From Caballeronia pedi (lineage in GTDB: Bacteria; Pseudomonadota; Gammaproteobacteria; Burkholderiales; Burkholderiaceae): a stretch of 64,000 nt of DNA. Below the pieces are notes generated by a model. That model did not search any database and had not been told where the DNA came from. It was given only the letters and a program-made list of their open reading frames with translations. Where the stretch lies: positions 62,001 through 126,000 of the forward strand of contig NZ_FCOE02000001.1 of NCBI RefSeq assembly GCF_001544915.2, in the 5' to 3' direction. Positions 1-9,838 of this stretch are shown in pieces (the first letter of the stretch is position 1; the number at the start of each line of letters is the position of its first letter). The position numbers and the translations under genes are program-made.

Positions 1-4
1 GTAA

Positions 5-511
<507 letters not shown>

Positions 512-542
512 CAAGAAATTGGCGATAAGAGGAACCAGAAGA

Positions 543-2018
543 ATGCGTAACTTTTTGATGTCACTGTTGGTGGCGGGCGCGCTGATCGGCGCGAATGTCG
601 GCACCGCTCTCGCCCAGGATGCGTCCGCGCCGGCCGCTGCCTCGGCACCCGCGTCGTCCGAGACCGCCGCAAGTGCACCGGCTTCCGCCAACACGGCGTC
701 GGCCTCGTCCGCCGATGCCGCATCGGCGGCAGCGGCAGCGTCTGGCGCGTCCGATGCGGCGCCGGCCGCGCCGACCGAGCCCGTCATGGTCGATTCGTCC
801 AAGATCAGCTCGGGCGACACCGCCTGGATGCTGACCTCGGTCGCCCTCGTGCTCTTCATGACGATCCCGGGTCTCGCGCTCTTCTACGCCGGCATGGTGC
901 GCAAGAAGAACGTGCTCGCCACGGTGATGCAGAGCTTCGCGATCTGCTGTCTTGTGACGATTCTCTGGACCGTCGTCGGCTACAGCATCGCGTTCACGCC
1001 GGGCGGTTCGTTCCTCGGCGGCTTCTCGCGCGTGTTCCTGCACGGCATGGCCTACATCAAGGGCGACAAGGCGACCACGCTCACCGTGAGCCACCTCGCC
1101 ACGACCATTCCGGAGTCGGTCTACTTCGCGTTCCAGCTGACCTTCGCGATCATCACGCCCGCGCTCATCACCGGTGCGTTCGCCGATCGCATGAAGTTCT
1201 CGGCGATGCTCGTGTTCATGTCGCTGTGGTCGCTGATCGTCTACTCGCCGGTCGCGCACATGGTCTGGGAACCGACCGGCTGGCTCGCATCGGCTGGCGT
1301 GCTCGACTTCGCCGGCGGCACGGTGGTTCACATCAACGCAGGTATCGCGGGCCTGATGTGCTGTCTGGTGCTCGGCAAGCGCGTCGGCTACGGCCGCGAA
1401 GTGATGGCGCCGCACAATCTCGTGCTTTCGCTGATCGGCGCATCGATGCTGTGGGTGGGCTGGTTCGGCTTCAACGCGGGTTCGGCAGTCGCGGCTGACG
1501 GCCGCGCCGGCTTCGCGATGCTCACGACGCAGATCGCCACCGCCTTCGCCGCCTTCGGCTGGATGTTCGCGGAGTGGATCACGAAGGGCAAGCCGTCGGT
1601 GCTCGGCATCATTTCGGGCGCGGTCGCGGGTCTGGTGGCGGTGACGCCGGCATCGGGCTTCGTCGGCGTGACGGGCGCGATCGTGATCGGCATCGTCGCG
1701 GGCGTGGTCTGCTTCTGGTCGGCGACGTGGCTCAAGCACAAGTTCAACTACGACGACTCGCTCGACGCGTTCGGCGTGCACGGCGTGGGCGGGATCATCG
1801 GCGCGCTGCTGACGGGCGTGTTCGCGGTGAAGGATATCGGCGGTTTCGACGGCAGCGTGCTGGTGCAGGCGAAGGGCGTGCTCGTCACGCTGGTCTACAG
1901 CGGCGTCGTCAGCTTCGTGTTGCTGAAGGTCATCGACATGACCATGGGCCTGCGCGTCACGGAAGAACAGGAACGCGAAGGTCTCGACGTCACGCTGCAC
2001 GGCGAGCACGTCGAATGA
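543..2018 (+). CDS. amtB: Ammonium transporter
   Basis: This is a 491-residue ammonium channel of the Amt/Rh family in the inner membrane. It has a signal peptide (about residues 1-24, ending TALAQ) and a long Ala/Ser/Pro-rich periplasmic segment (about 25-80). About eleven membrane segments follow from residue 88. The two pore histidines are visible in the GGTVVHINAG and DAFGVHGVGG motifs. The ATG at 543 was chosen because it opens the signal peptide; a longer in-frame version would overlap glnK. The low-complexity N-terminal extension is much longer than in the E. coli protein. It is co-transcribed with glnK and closed by a strong terminator. Confidence 0.95.
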   Translation: MRNFLMSLLVAGALIGANVGTALAQDASAPAAASAPASSETAASAPASANTASASSADAASAAAAASGASDAAPAAPTEPVMVDSSKISSGDTAWMLTSVALVLFMTIPGLALFYAGMVRKKNVLATVMQSFAICCLVTILWTVVGYSIAFTPGGSFLGGFSRVFLHGMAYIKGDKATTLTVSHLATTIPESVYFAFQLTFAIITPALITGAFADRMKFSAMLVFMSLWSLIVYSPVAHMVWEPTGWLASAGVLDFAGGTVVHINAGIAGLMCCLVLGKRVGYGREVMAPHNLVLSLIGASMLWVGWFGFNAGSAVAADGRAGFAMLTTQIATAFAAFGWMFAEWITKGKPSVLGIISGAVAGLVAVTPASGFVGVTGAIVIGIVAGVVCFWSATWLKHKFNYDDSLDAFGVHGVGGIIGALLTGVFAVKDIGGFDGSVLVQAKGVLVTLVYSGVVSFVLLKVIDMTMGLRVTEEQEREGLDVTLHGEHVE

Positions 2019-2085
2019 GCATTGCGCCGCAACCGGCCGCCGCGAGGCGCACCGGTTCGGCGCGACAGAACGAGCGCAGCGACTT

Positions 2086-2116
2086 GGCCCGCCTTCACGG
2101 CGGGCCTTTTTTTTTG
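2086..2116 (+). terminator. Rho-independent terminator after amtB
   Basis: There is a perfect 8-bp stem, GGCCCGCC/GGCGGGCC (2086-2093 with 2099-2106), around the loop TTCAC. It is followed directly by an unbroken T run. Confidence 0.92.
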
Positions 2117-2309
2117 GCTGTGGCGTTTTCTGCGTCTTTCGTCGGGTTTTCGTCGAACGCAGCGCGCGGCCAAGGCCGGGAAACCTTGTCAATTGGCGGT
2201 TCATACCCAATTAGGCAAAGCAATTGCTCTACAATCTTCCCCTCCCCTGTGTCGACCAGGACTGGCGCTCGCGCTGACTCTGGTCCCATGCAAAGCTCGC
2301 GAGTAATCA

Positions 2310-3599
2310 ATGGTTCCGCACCTGGTAACGGCGTTGAATGGCCCGCTGCTCGATCTCGAGCGGAAAATCCTCGAGGCCATGCCTTCCATCGAGCGGTGGT
2401 TCCGGCTCGAATGGCAGGAGCACACGCCGCCGTTTTACTGTTCCGTCGATCTGCGCAACGCGGGGTTCAAGCTCGCGCCGGTCGACACCAATCTCTTTCC
2501 CGGCGGCTTCAACAATCTGCCGCAGGAAGTGCTGCCGCTCGCGGTGCAGGCGGCGATGGCGTCGATCGAGAAAATCTGCCCCGACGCGAAGAATCTGCTC
2601 GTCATTCCGGAGCGCCACACGCGCAACGCGTTCTATCTGGAGAACGTCGCGCGGCTCGCGCTGATCATGCGTCAGGCCGGCCTCAATATCCGCTTCGGCA
2701 CGCTCGACGAGAACATCCACGGCCCCGTGACCATCGCGCTGGCGGATGGCCAGAAGATCGTGCTGGAACCGCTCGAACGCACGCCGCGGCGTCTCGGCCT
2801 GAAGAATTTCGATCCCTGCTCGATCCTGCTCAACAACGATCTCTCGGCCGGCATTCCGCCCGTGCTGGAAAATCTGCACGAACAGTATCTGCTGCCGCCG
2901 CTGCACGCGGGCTGGGCGGTGCGCCGCAAGTCGACGCATTTCTCCTGCTATGACGACGTCGCGAAGAAGTTCTCGAAGCTCGTCGAGATCGATCCGTGGA
3001 TGGTAAATCCGTATTTCGCGCACGTCGAAGGCGTGGACTACGAGGCGCGGACCGGCGAGGAAGCGCTCGCCGAAGCCATCGACGGCGTGCTGAAGAAGAT
3101 CGCGAAGAAGTATCGCGAGTACGGCATCAGCGAGCGTCCGTATGTCGTCATCAAGGCCGACGCCGGCACCTATGGCAAGGGCGTGATGACCGTGCACGAC
3201 GCGAGTGAAGTCGCCGCGCTGACCAAGCGCGAACGCGCGAAGATGAACGACGCGAAGGAAGGCCTGCAAGTCCACGACGTGATCGTTCAGGAAGGCGTGC
3301 ATACCTTCGAGCGCGTGGAGAATGCGGTCGCGGAGCCGGTGGTGTATATGATCGACCGGTATGTCGTCGGCGGTTTCTACCGCGTGCACGATTCGCGCGA
3401 GCGCGATCAGAACCTCAACGCGCCGGGCATGCATTTCGTACCGCTCGGCTTCGAGCACACCGCGTTGCCCGATACCCACGCGAAACCCGGCGCGGCCCCG
3501 CCGAACCGCTTCTACATGTATGGCGTGGTGGCGCGGCTCGGGCTGCTGGCGGCATCGGTCGAACTCGAAAAGACCGATCCGGAAGCCATTCAGGTGTGA
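2310..3599 (+). CDS. gshA: Glutamate-cysteine ligase
   Basis: This enzyme catalyses the first, ATP-dependent step of glutathione synthesis, joining glutamate and cysteine. The 429-residue protein matches the proteobacterial GshA type found in Burkholderia and Acidithiobacillus, not the E. coli type. It is cytosolic, with no signal or membrane segment. A glycine-rich ATP-grasp-like stretch (KADAGTYGKGVMTV) lies near residue 286. The ATG at 2310 is the first start in the frame. A TACAAT -10-like hexamer lies about 75 bases upstream (2230-2235), but no convincing -35 accompanies it. The next gene, gshB, completes the pathway 62 bases downstream. Confidence 0.9.
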   Translation: MVPHLVTALNGPLLDLERKILEAMPSIERWFRLEWQEHTPPFYCSVDLRNAGFKLAPVDTNLFPGGFNNLPQEVLPLAVQAAMASIEKICPDAKNLLVIPERHTRNAFYLENVARLALIMRQAGLNIRFGTLDENIHGPVTIALADGQKIVLEPLERTPRRLGLKNFDPCSILLNNDLSAGIPPVLENLHEQYLLPPLHAGWAVRRKSTHFSCYDDVAKKFSKLVEIDPWMVNPYFAHVEGVDYEARTGEEALAEAIDGVLKKIAKKYREYGISERPYVVIKADAGTYGKGVMTVHDASEVAALTKRERAKMNDAKEGLQVHDVIVQEGVHTFERVENAVAEPVVYMIDRYVVGGFYRVHDSRERDQNLNAPGMHFVPLGFEHTALPDTHAKPGAAPPNRFYMYGVVARLGLLAASVELEKTDPEAIQV

Positions 3600-3661
3600 T
3601 CAAGTGTGAAATGGCGGCTTGCGGTAAGCTCGCAGGCCGCGCACCGAACTAGCGAATTCCC

Positions 3662-4618
3662 ATGAACATCCTCTTTATCGCCGACCCGCTCGATCGCTTC
3701 AAGATCTACAAGGACACGACCTACGCGATGATGGCCGAAGCCGCGCGGCGCGGCCACGTGCTCTACGCGTGCGAGCCGCAGCATCTCGCGTGGACGGGCG
3801 CGAGCGTCGAGGCGGGCGTGCGGCGCATCGCGATCGTCGGCGACGAGGCGAACAGCGACCGCTGGCCGTGGTACGCGGCCGAGCAGGCCGAGCATCTGCC
3901 GCTCACGCATTTCGATGCCGTGCTGATGCGCAAGGACCCGCCGTTCGACCTCGAATACGTGAACTCGACCTGGCTGCTGGAAATCGCCGAACGCAACGGC
4001 GCGCGTGTCTTCAACAAGCCGCAGGCGATCCGCGATCACTCGGAGAAGCTGGCCATCGCGGAATGGCCGCAGTTCGTCACGCCGACGCTCGTCACGCGCG
4101 ACGCCGCGCGTCTGCGCGCCTTCCACGCCGAACATGGCGACGTCATTCTCAAGCCGCTCGACGGCATGGGCGGCATGGGCGTGTTCCGCGTGAAGGCGGA
4201 CGGCATGAATCTCGGCTCGATCGTCGAAATGCTGTCGGAAGACGGCGCGCGCACGGTGATGGCGCAGAAGTTCATCCCCGAGATCAAGGACGGCGACAAG
4301 CGCATTCTCGTGATCGGCGGGCAGCCCGTGCCGTACTCGCTCGCGCGCATTCCGCAGGGCAGCGAAGTGCGCGGCAATCTCGCGGCGGGCGGGCTCGGCC
4401 GTGCGCAGCCGCTGTCGGCGCGCGATCGTGAAATCGCCGAGACGCTCGGGCCGGTGCTGCAGGCGCGCGGTCTGTTGCTGGCCGGGCTCGATGCGATCGG
4501 CGATTATCTGACCGAAGTCAATGTCACGAGCCCGACGTGTTTCCGCGAAATCATGGATCAGACCGGCTTCGACGTCGCGGGCATGTTCATCGACGCACTC
4601 GAACGCGCGGCGCACTGA
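3662..4618 (+). CDS. gshB: Glutathione synthetase
   Basis: This enzyme adds glycine to gamma-glutamylcysteine to make glutathione, using ATP. The 318 residues match the usual bacterial GshB length (about 315). It has an N-terminal substrate domain ([20 protein letters not shown]) and a C-terminal ATP-grasp domain. Typical motifs are present: [15 protein letters not shown], then EIKDGDKRI, and the terminal [11 protein letters not shown]. It sits directly behind gshA, so the two probably form one transcription unit. The Pro-Leu-Asp-Gly-Met-Gly-Gly loop is the nucleotide-binding loop of the family. Confidence 0.96.
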   Translation: MNILFIADPLDRFKIYKDTTYAMMAEAARRGHVLYACEPQHLAWTGASVEAGVRRIAIVGDEANSDRWPWYAAEQAEHLPLTHFDAVLMRKDPPFDLEYVNSTWLLEIAERNGARVFNKPQAIRDHSEKLAIAEWPQFVTPTLVTRDAARLRAFHAEHGDVILKPLDGMGGMGVFRVKADGMNLGSIVEMLSEDGARTVMAQKFIPEIKDGDKRILVIGGQPVPYSLARIPQGSEVRGNLAAGGLGRAQPLSARDREIAETLGPVLQARGLLLAGLDAIGDYLTEVNVTSPTCFREIMDQTGFDVAGMFIDALERAAH

Positions 4619-4900
4619 GTCTGCCGGCGCACGGAACGGACGCGGGCAGCGCGCCAAACTCACCTCGGCGGGACTGTTACAATTGATTTTCCGTCGCCTG
4701 TCGTTTTGGGGTGCGATCGCGTCTTAAAGCGCGTTTAAGCATCGAGGCGCAGGCTGGGAGTCATGGAACCGGAAGGCGGTTGATATCCGCCCGAACCGTA
4801 TCCACTTTAGAGTTGTGTTCCGCGCCGCTCGCGCGCATTCGAGCGAACTGACGTTATCGTCTGACTTTTGTCGCTAAATTGTGCTGGGGCAATACCTGAC

Positions 4901-5389
4901 ATGGCTGGCATCCTGATCATCGCGCACGCACCTTTCGCCACCGCGCTACGCGAGTGCGTGGCTCATATCTACGGCGGTCTGCCGGCGCGCATCGGCGTCA
5001 TCGATGTGTCGCCCGACTGCGATCCCGTCGAAGTCCGCGCGTTCGCGCGCTCGGAAATCGACCGTCTGAAGGAAGACAACGGCGCGATCGTGCTGACCGA
5101 CGTATTCGGCGCGACGCCCGCGAATATCGCGGCGAGCCTGCACGACACCGACGTGCGCGTGCTCGCCGGCTGCAATCTGCCGATGCTGGTGCGCGCCGTC
5201 TGCTATCGCGCGACGCCGCTCGACACGCTCACCGAAAAGATTCTGCAGGGCGGCTCGAAGGGCATCCAGGAACTGGATTCGTCCACGCCGCTCAATCCCT
5301 GCGCCCTCGCGACGAAGGCCGCCGGCTCGCCGGACCCGGCATGCTCGGCGAGCGCCGATCTCGTCAGCGCCAAGGCCGCCAGCCACTGA
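4901..5389 (+). CDS. PTS EIIA-Man family phosphocarrier
   Basis: This 162-residue protein has the EIIA domain of mannose-type PTS permeases. His9 lies in the opening motif ILIIAHAPFATAL and is the expected phosphorylation site; DVFGATPANIAA is the other family signature. No mannose IIB, IIC or IID genes are nearby. In beta-proteobacteria this orphan EIIA travels with ptsH and ptsI as part of a regulatory PTS, and here ptsH follows 37 bases later. The start at 4901 puts the histidine at the conserved position; the ribosome-binding site is only moderate. The C-terminal 30 residues are low-complexity and variable. Confidence 0.88.
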   Translation: MAGILIIAHAPFATALRECVAHIYGGLPARIGVIDVSPDCDPVEVRAFARSEIDRLKEDNGAIVLTDVFGATPANIAASLHDTDVRVLAGCNLPMLVRAVCYRATPLDTLTEKILQGGSKGIQELDSSTPLNPCALATKAAGSPDPACSASADLVSAKAASH

Positions 5390-5426
5390 CGCCGCTCAAT
5401 TCATCCATCTAGCGTTCCGGAGCATC

Positions 5427-5696
5427 ATGCTGCAACAAGAAACAACAATCGTGAACAAGCTGGGGCTCCACGCACGCGCATCCGCGAAGCTCACGCAACT
5501 GGCGGGCAACTTTCAATGTGAGATCTGGATGAGCCGCAACGGCCGCCGGATCAACGCGAAAAGCATCATGGGCGTGATGATGCTGGCGGCGGGCATCGGC
5601 AGCACGGTGACGATCGAAACCGAAGGTTCCGACGAAACCGAAGCGATGCAGGCGATCCTCGCATTGATCGCCGACAAGTTTGGAGAAGGACAGTAA
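5427..5696 (+). CDS. ptsH: Phosphocarrier HPr
   Basis: This 89-residue HPr relays phosphate from enzyme I to EIIA domains. His15 lies in NKLGLHARASAKL and is the EI-dependent site. Ser46 lies in AKSIMGVMML and is the site used by HPr kinase, which is encoded at 59889-60857. Having both residues together with an hprK gene supports a regulatory PTS, as in other beta-proteobacteria. A strong terminator follows, so ptsI, although next, probably has its own promoter or is reached by read-through. Confidence 0.96.
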   Translation: MLQQETTIVNKLGLHARASAKLTQLAGNFQCEIWMSRNGRRINAKSIMGVMMLAAGIGSTVTIETEGSDETEAMQAILALIADKFGEGQ

Positions 5697-5726
5697 GCGT
5701 TTAGTCGCCGTTTCGAACGCATTAAG

Positions 5727-5751
5727 AGCCGCGCATCGACGCGGCTTTTTT
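5727..5751 (+). terminator. Terminator between ptsH and ptsI
   Basis: The stem AGCCGCG/CGCGGCT (5727-5733 with 5740-5746) has a six-base loop and is followed by TTTTTT. It would end or attenuate the EIIA-ptsH transcript before ptsI. Confidence 0.85.
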
Positions 5752-5916
5752 GCGCCCGCGCCGTGGATTCGCTTGATCTCGCGCAACTGTCTTGTCCCTA
5801 CCGCAACAATGTGTGGAGGGACTTGTCACGACATTCGAATTTATAATGGGCGCGCGGCTTGCGCCCGCCGAGGGGGCTTGAGCGGCCGCGGACAATCAAA
5901 ACTAGAGGAGGTGCGC

Positions 5917-7677
5917 GTGTCGTTCACGCTGCATGGAATTCCCGTCTCACGCGGCATCGCCATCGGGCGCGCGTACCTGATCGCGCCGGCAGCGCTCGAC
6001 GTAGACCATTACCTGATCGAACCCGATCAGATCGACGCGGAAATCGCCCGGTTTCACGCGGCGCAGGCGGGCGTGCTCGCCGAGCTCGAAGCGCTGCGCG
6101 AAGACCTGTCCGCCGACGCGCCCAGCGAAATGAGCGCGTTCATCAACGTCCATACGATGATCCTGAACGACGCCATGCTCGTGCAGGAGGTCATCGATCT
6201 CATCCGCACGCGCCGCTACAACGTCGAATGGGCGCTCACCGAACAACTGGAAATTCTCGGTGGCTATTTCGACGAGATCGAAGACGAATACCTGCGCGAA
6301 CGCAAGGCCGACGTCGAGCAGGTCGTCGAACGTCTTCTGAAGGCGCTCGCGGGCGCGCCGACAGCCGCATCGCTCGTCGTGCACACGGCCGAGAGCAACG
6401 GTCACAACGAGATGATCGTCGTCGCGCACGACATCGCGCCGGCGGACATGCTCCAGTTCAAGACGCAGGCGTTCAAGGGTTTCGTCACCGATCTGGGCGG
6501 GCGCACGTCGCACACGGCGATCGTCGCGCGCAGTCTCGGCATTCCGGCGTCGGTGGGCGTGCAGCAGGCGAGCGCGCTGATTCGCCAGAACGATCTCATC
6601 ATCGTCGACGGGGATCATGGCATAGTGATCGTCGATCCGGCGCCGATCGTCCTCGAAGAGTATTCGTACCGGCAAAGCGAGAAGGTGCTCGAACAGCGCA
6701 AGCTGCAGCGCCTGAAGTTCTCGCCGACGCAGACCCTTTGCGGCACGAAGATCGAGTTGTGCGCGAACATCGAGTTGCCGGACGACGCGCAAGTCGCCGT
6801 CGAAGCGGGCGCGATGGGCGTCGGCCTCTTCCGTACCGAATTCCTCTTCATGAACCACAAGGATCAGTTGCCGGAGGAAGAGGAGCAGTTCGAGGCGTAC
6901 AAGCGCGCGGTCGAGCTGATGAACGGCAAACCGGTGACGATCCGCACGATCGACGTCGGCGCGGACAAGCCGCTCGATTCGATGAGCGGCAGCGATGGCT
7001 ACGAGACCGCGCCCAATCCGGCGCTGGGTCTGCGCGCGATCCGCTGGAGCCTGTCCGAGCCGCAGATGTTCATTACGCAACTGCGTGCGATCCTGCGCGC
7101 GTCGGCGTTCGGCCCGACCAAGATCCTGATTCCGATGCTCGCGCACGCGCAGGAGATCGACCAGACGCTCGATTTGATCCGCGAAGCGAAGCGTCAGCTT
7201 GACGAAGAGGGCGTCGCGTACGACCGGCAGGTTCAGGTCGGCGCGATGATCGAGATTCCCGCGGCGGCCATCGCGGTGCGGCTGTTTCTGAGCCGGCTCG
7301 ATTTCCTGTCTATCGGCACGAACGATCTGATCCAGTACACGCTCGCGATCGATCGCGCGGACAACTCCGTCGCGCATCTTTACGATCCGTTGCATCCGGC
7401 GGTGCTGAACCTGATCGCGTTCACGCTGCGCGAGGCGAAGCGCGCGGGGGTGCCGGTCTCGGTGTGCGGGGAAATGGCGGGCGACCCTGCTGTGACGCGT
7501 CTGTTGCTCGGGCTCGGGCTGACCGAATTCTCGATGCATCCGAGTCAGTTGCTCGTCGTGAAGCAGGAGATCTTGCGTTCGAATCTGAAGGCGTTCGAAA
7601 AGCCCGTCGCTGATGTGCTCGCGGCTTATGAGCCTGCCGAGTTGCAGGCGGCGTTGACTGCGTTGCAGAAGATTTAG
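5917..7677 (+). CDS. ptsI: PTS enzyme I (phosphoenolpyruvate-protein phosphotransferase)
   Basis: This cytosolic kinase takes phosphate from PEP and passes it to HPr. The GTG at 5917 (MSFTLHGIPVSRGIAIGRA) has AGAGGAGG six bases upstream. The resulting 586 residues match the family; an upstream in-frame ATG would add unrelated sequence and is rejected. The phosphorylated histidine is about residue 199 in LGGRTSHTAIVARS. The PEP-binding motifs NPALGLRAIR, GTNDLIQYTLAIDRAD and the VCGEMAGDP cysteine motif are all present. A TATAAT hexamer at 5842-5847 may be its -10, but the nearest -35-like TTGTCA is only 13 bases away. The stop codon overlaps that of the opposing heptosyltransferase gene by four bases. 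Confidence 0.96.
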   Translation: MSFTLHGIPVSRGIAIGRAYLIAPAALDVDHYLIEPDQIDAEIARFHAAQAGVLAELEALREDLSADAPSEMSAFINVHTMILNDAMLVQEVIDLIRTRRYNVEWALTEQLEILGGYFDEIEDEYLRERKADVEQVVERLLKALAGAPTAASLVVHTAESNGHNEMIVVAHDIAPADMLQFKTQAFKGFVTDLGGRTSHTAIVARSLGIPASVGVQQASALIRQNDLIIVDGDHGIVIVDPAPIVLEEYSYRQSEKVLEQRKLQRLKFSPTQTLCGTKIELCANIELPDDAQVAVEAGAMGVGLFRTEFLFMNHKDQLPEEEEQFEAYKRAVELMNGKPVTIRTIDVGADKPLDSMSGSDGYETAPNPALGLRAIRWSLSEPQMFITQLRAILRASAFGPTKILIPMLAHAQEIDQTLDLIREAKRQLDEEGVAYDRQVQVGAMIEIPAAAIAVRLFLSRLDFLSIGTNDLIQYTLAIDRADNSVAHLYDPLHPAVLNLIAFTLREAKRAGVPVSVCGEMAGDPAVTRLLLGLGLTEFSMHPSQLLVVKQEILRSNLKAFEKPVADVLAAYEPAELQAALTALQKI

Positions 7678-8891
7678 ACCAGCCCGCAATCGGCGATCAG
7701 CCTTTCCACCTGAGCGATGACCTGCTCGGGTGAGATCGCCGAGCTGCATTGAAAGCGCCCGGGTTTGTCGCGGCGGCGAGGGCACCACAGAAAGTCCCGG
7801 TCATCGAAATCGCAGGTCGTGTCGTTGAAGCAACTGTTGCACGCGTGAAAGTTGATCACGCGATACGGCGTGCGGAATTCGGTATGCGGATGAGTAAAGC
7901 CGCTGATCATCACCACCGGCGTGCCCGCCGCCCACGCGAGCCAGGACAGTCCGCTGCTCAGTCCCACGAAGAAAGCCGCGTGACGCAGCAGGTTCACGCG
8001 ATCTTCGAGCGGACGATTGCCGGTGAAGTCCTCGCAGCCTTCCGGCATCGTGTTGAGGACGCCATCGGCGCCGTACTCACGATGCTGATCGATGCAAAGC
8101 ACGCGATATCCCCGCGCTTTCAGATGATCGATCAACACCCGCCAGCCACGCGGGTTGTTCCAGTACTTGCACTGCGCCGTCGATTGCGTCGCGATACACA
8201 CGTAGCGCTCGGCCACGGGCCGCGCCGCCTCCGCAACGACGATGTTCGGCCGCCGCTCCTTGCACGGCACGCCGAGCAGATAGGCGGCTGCGTCCTGCAG
8301 GCTGCTCATCCGCGGATCGGTTGGCTGGTGATCGCGATCGGTGTACGGCGAGAAAAAGCCGAGATAATAGGTGGCGTAGAACGGGTCATCGGTCGAACCG
8401 GAGGATTCGGGCAACATGAAGCGGATCGCCGGGTAGCCCTTCGCGAACAGCGCCTGCAGATGCGCGGGCAGCACAACGTAAACTTCGCACTGCTCCTGCA
8501 ATCGGAAGGCTTCCACGGCCGGCATCCACGCGAGGGTGTCGCCGAGCGCCGTGCCGGACGGATGGATCAGGACATTGCGGCCGCGCGCGTCGTATGCGTG
8601 ATGAAAAACGAGGCGCTCTCCGTCGAACACCTGCAGTTCGAAGCGCACAAAATATTTGCGCCGGCTCGTGACGATCGAATGGGCTTCGACAGGCTCGTCG
8701 AAAACCTGGCTGAAGGTGTCCAGGTCGACCATGCGAACGCGCCAGCCGTCGACGGGAACCTGCACCCGGCAGCCGTAGTTGAAGTCGTAGAGGATGCCTT
8801 CCGGTCCGGCGAGTTGCGGAAGCGAGGGCCGCACGAACGCGCCGTGCGTGAGTCCACGCTGCGTGCTTGCCGGCGAAGTGACATTGCTCAA
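7674..8891 (-). CDS. Autotransporter heptosyltransferase (BAHT/TibC-like)
   Basis: This 405-residue protein resembles the bacterial autotransporter heptosyltransferases (TibC, Aah), which add heptose to serines of self-associating autotransporter passenger domains. The N-terminal part contains GILYDFNYGCRVQVP and the C-terminal half is GT9-like (GLSSGLSWLAWAAGTPVV). A cysteine cluster near the end (HACNSC, then CDFDDRDFLWCPRR and FQC) matches the iron-binding Cys set of TibC. The start is a TTG at 8891 with a weak ribosome site, so the N-terminus is uncertain. No autotransporter gene is near, so its substrate must be encoded elsewhere. The family call is fairly secure; the acceptor is not known. 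Confidence 0.82.
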   Translation of the reverse strand: MSNVTSPASTQRGLTHGAFVRPSLPQLAGPEGILYDFNYGCRVQVPVDGWRVRMVDLDTFSQVFDEPVEAHSIVTSRRKYFVRFELQVFDGERLVFHHAYDARGRNVLIHPSGTALGDTLAWMPAVEAFRLQEQCEVYVVLPAHLQALFAKGYPAIRFMLPESSGSTDDPFYATYYLGFFSPYTDRDHQPTDPRMSSLQDAAAYLLGVPCKERRPNIVVAEAARPVAERYVCIATQSTAQCKYWNNPRGWRVLIDHLKARGYRVLCIDQHREYGADGVLNTMPEGCEDFTGNRPLEDRVNLLRHAAFFVGLSSGLSWLAWAAGTPVVMISGFTHPHTEFRTPYRVINFHACNSCFNDTTCDFDDRDFLWCPRRRDKPGRFQCSSAISPEQVIAQVERLIADCGLV

Positions 8892-8947
8892 GTGACGATC
8901 CGGTCTTTGACGGATCGGACAGCTTAAGTGGATCGTCCGAAAGGCAG

Positions 8948-8965
8948 ATTAGGACGTGACCTAAT
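8948..8965. repeat. Perfect inverted repeat between moeB and the heptosyltransferase
   Basis: ATTAGG and CCTAAT flank ACGTGA, overlapping the moeB stop codon and 57 bases before the heptosyltransferase start. A second pair, GACGATCC (8894-8901) and GGATCGTC (8930-8937), lies closer to that start. There is no T run, so this is not a terminator. It could be an operator or a leader hairpin. Confidence 0.4.
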
Positions 8966-9735
8966 TAGCGCGCCGCTTGCTGCAACTTCGCGTTTCCGCA
9001 GACCGGGCAATCCGGCTGCCGCGCGATCTTCATCGTGTTCCATTCCATGCGCAGCGAGTCGAGCATCATCAGCCGGCCCGCGAGGGTTTCGCCGAAGCCG
9101 CCGATCACGCGCAGCGCCTCCGCCGCCTGCATCGCGCCGATGATGCCGACGGTCGGCGCGAACACGCCCATCGTCGAGCACGCGACTTCCTCGAACGGCT
9201 GATCCGGCGGAAACACGCACGCATAGCAGGGCGAATCCGGCGCGCGGAAATCGAAGGTGCTGATCTGTCCGTCGAAGCGCAACGCCGCGCCCGACACGAG
9301 CGGCACGCCATGCGCGACGCAGGCCGCGTTGATCGCGTGGCGCGTCGCGAAGTTGTCGCTGCAATCGAGCACGACGGATGCGCGCGGCACGCTGGCGTCG
9401 AGCCATGCGGCGTCGGCGCGTACGTTGACCGCGATGACGTCGACACCGGGATTGAGCGCGTTCAAGGTCTCGCGCGCCGATTCCACCTTGAGCGTGCCGA
9501 CCGCTTGCGTCATGTGCACGATCTGCCGCTGCAGATTCGTGAGATCGACGGTATCGGCGTCCACCAGCGTGATCCTGCCGACGCCTGCCGCCGCGAGATA
9601 CATCGCCGCGGGCGCGCCGAGGCCGCCCGCGCCGATGATGATCGCGTGCGCGTCGAGAAAGCGCTGCTGCGCTTCGATGCCGATTTCATCGACGAGGATA
9701 TGGCGGGAATAGCGGAGAAGTTGATCGTCGTTCAT
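8965..9735 (-). CDS. moeB: HesA/MoeB/ThiF family adenylyltransferase
   Basis: This 256-residue E1-like enzyme adenylates the C-terminal glycine of a small sulfur carrier (MoaD or ThiS) for molybdopterin or thiamine synthesis. The nucleotide loop IIGAGGLGAP (near residue 37) and the DCSDNFATRHAIN motif with the catalytic Asp region are present. Zinc-binding CxxC pairs occur as CYAC and CPVC near the C-terminus. The ATG at 9735 (MNDDQLLRYSRHILVDE) is the standard family start. Neither moaD nor thiS is beside it, so MoeB and ThiF roles cannot be separated here. It lies upstream of the heptosyltransferase on the same strand with a 73-base gap. Confidence 0.88.
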   Translation of the reverse strand: MNDDQLLRYSRHILVDEIGIEAQQRFLDAHAIIIGAGGLGAPAAMYLAAAGVGRITLVDADTVDLTNLQRQIVHMTQAVGTLKVESARETLNALNPGVDVIAVNVRADAAWLDASVPRASVVLDCSDNFATRHAINAACVAHGVPLVSGAALRFDGQISTFDFRAPDSPCYACVFPPDQPFEEVACSTMGVFAPTVGIIGAMQAAEALRVIGGFGETLAGRLMMLDSLRMEWNTMKIARQPDCPVCGNAKLQQAAR

Positions 9736-9786
9736 CGCGGAAAGAATCGGCTTGCTCGAACGAAGCATTCTAAGCGCGCAAAAGAG

Positions 9787-9821
9787 AAAAGGCTTCGCAA
9801 CATCACGTTGCGAAGCCTTTT
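9787..9821 (-). terminator. Terminator after the S41 protease gene
   Basis: A 14-bp perfect inverted repeat, AAAAGGCTTCGCAA with TTGCGAAGCCTTTT, surrounds an ATCACG-type loop. With A runs on one side and T runs on the other it can work in both directions. It follows the protease gene on the minus strand. Confidence 0.85.
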
Positions 9822-9838
9822 GCAGGACTACAGGAAGA

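Noticed and set aside
5823..5847. TTGTCA and TATAAT as a ptsI promoter
   Set aside because: The spacer is only 13 bases, too short for a sigma70 promoter. The -10 alone is mentioned in the ptsI entry.
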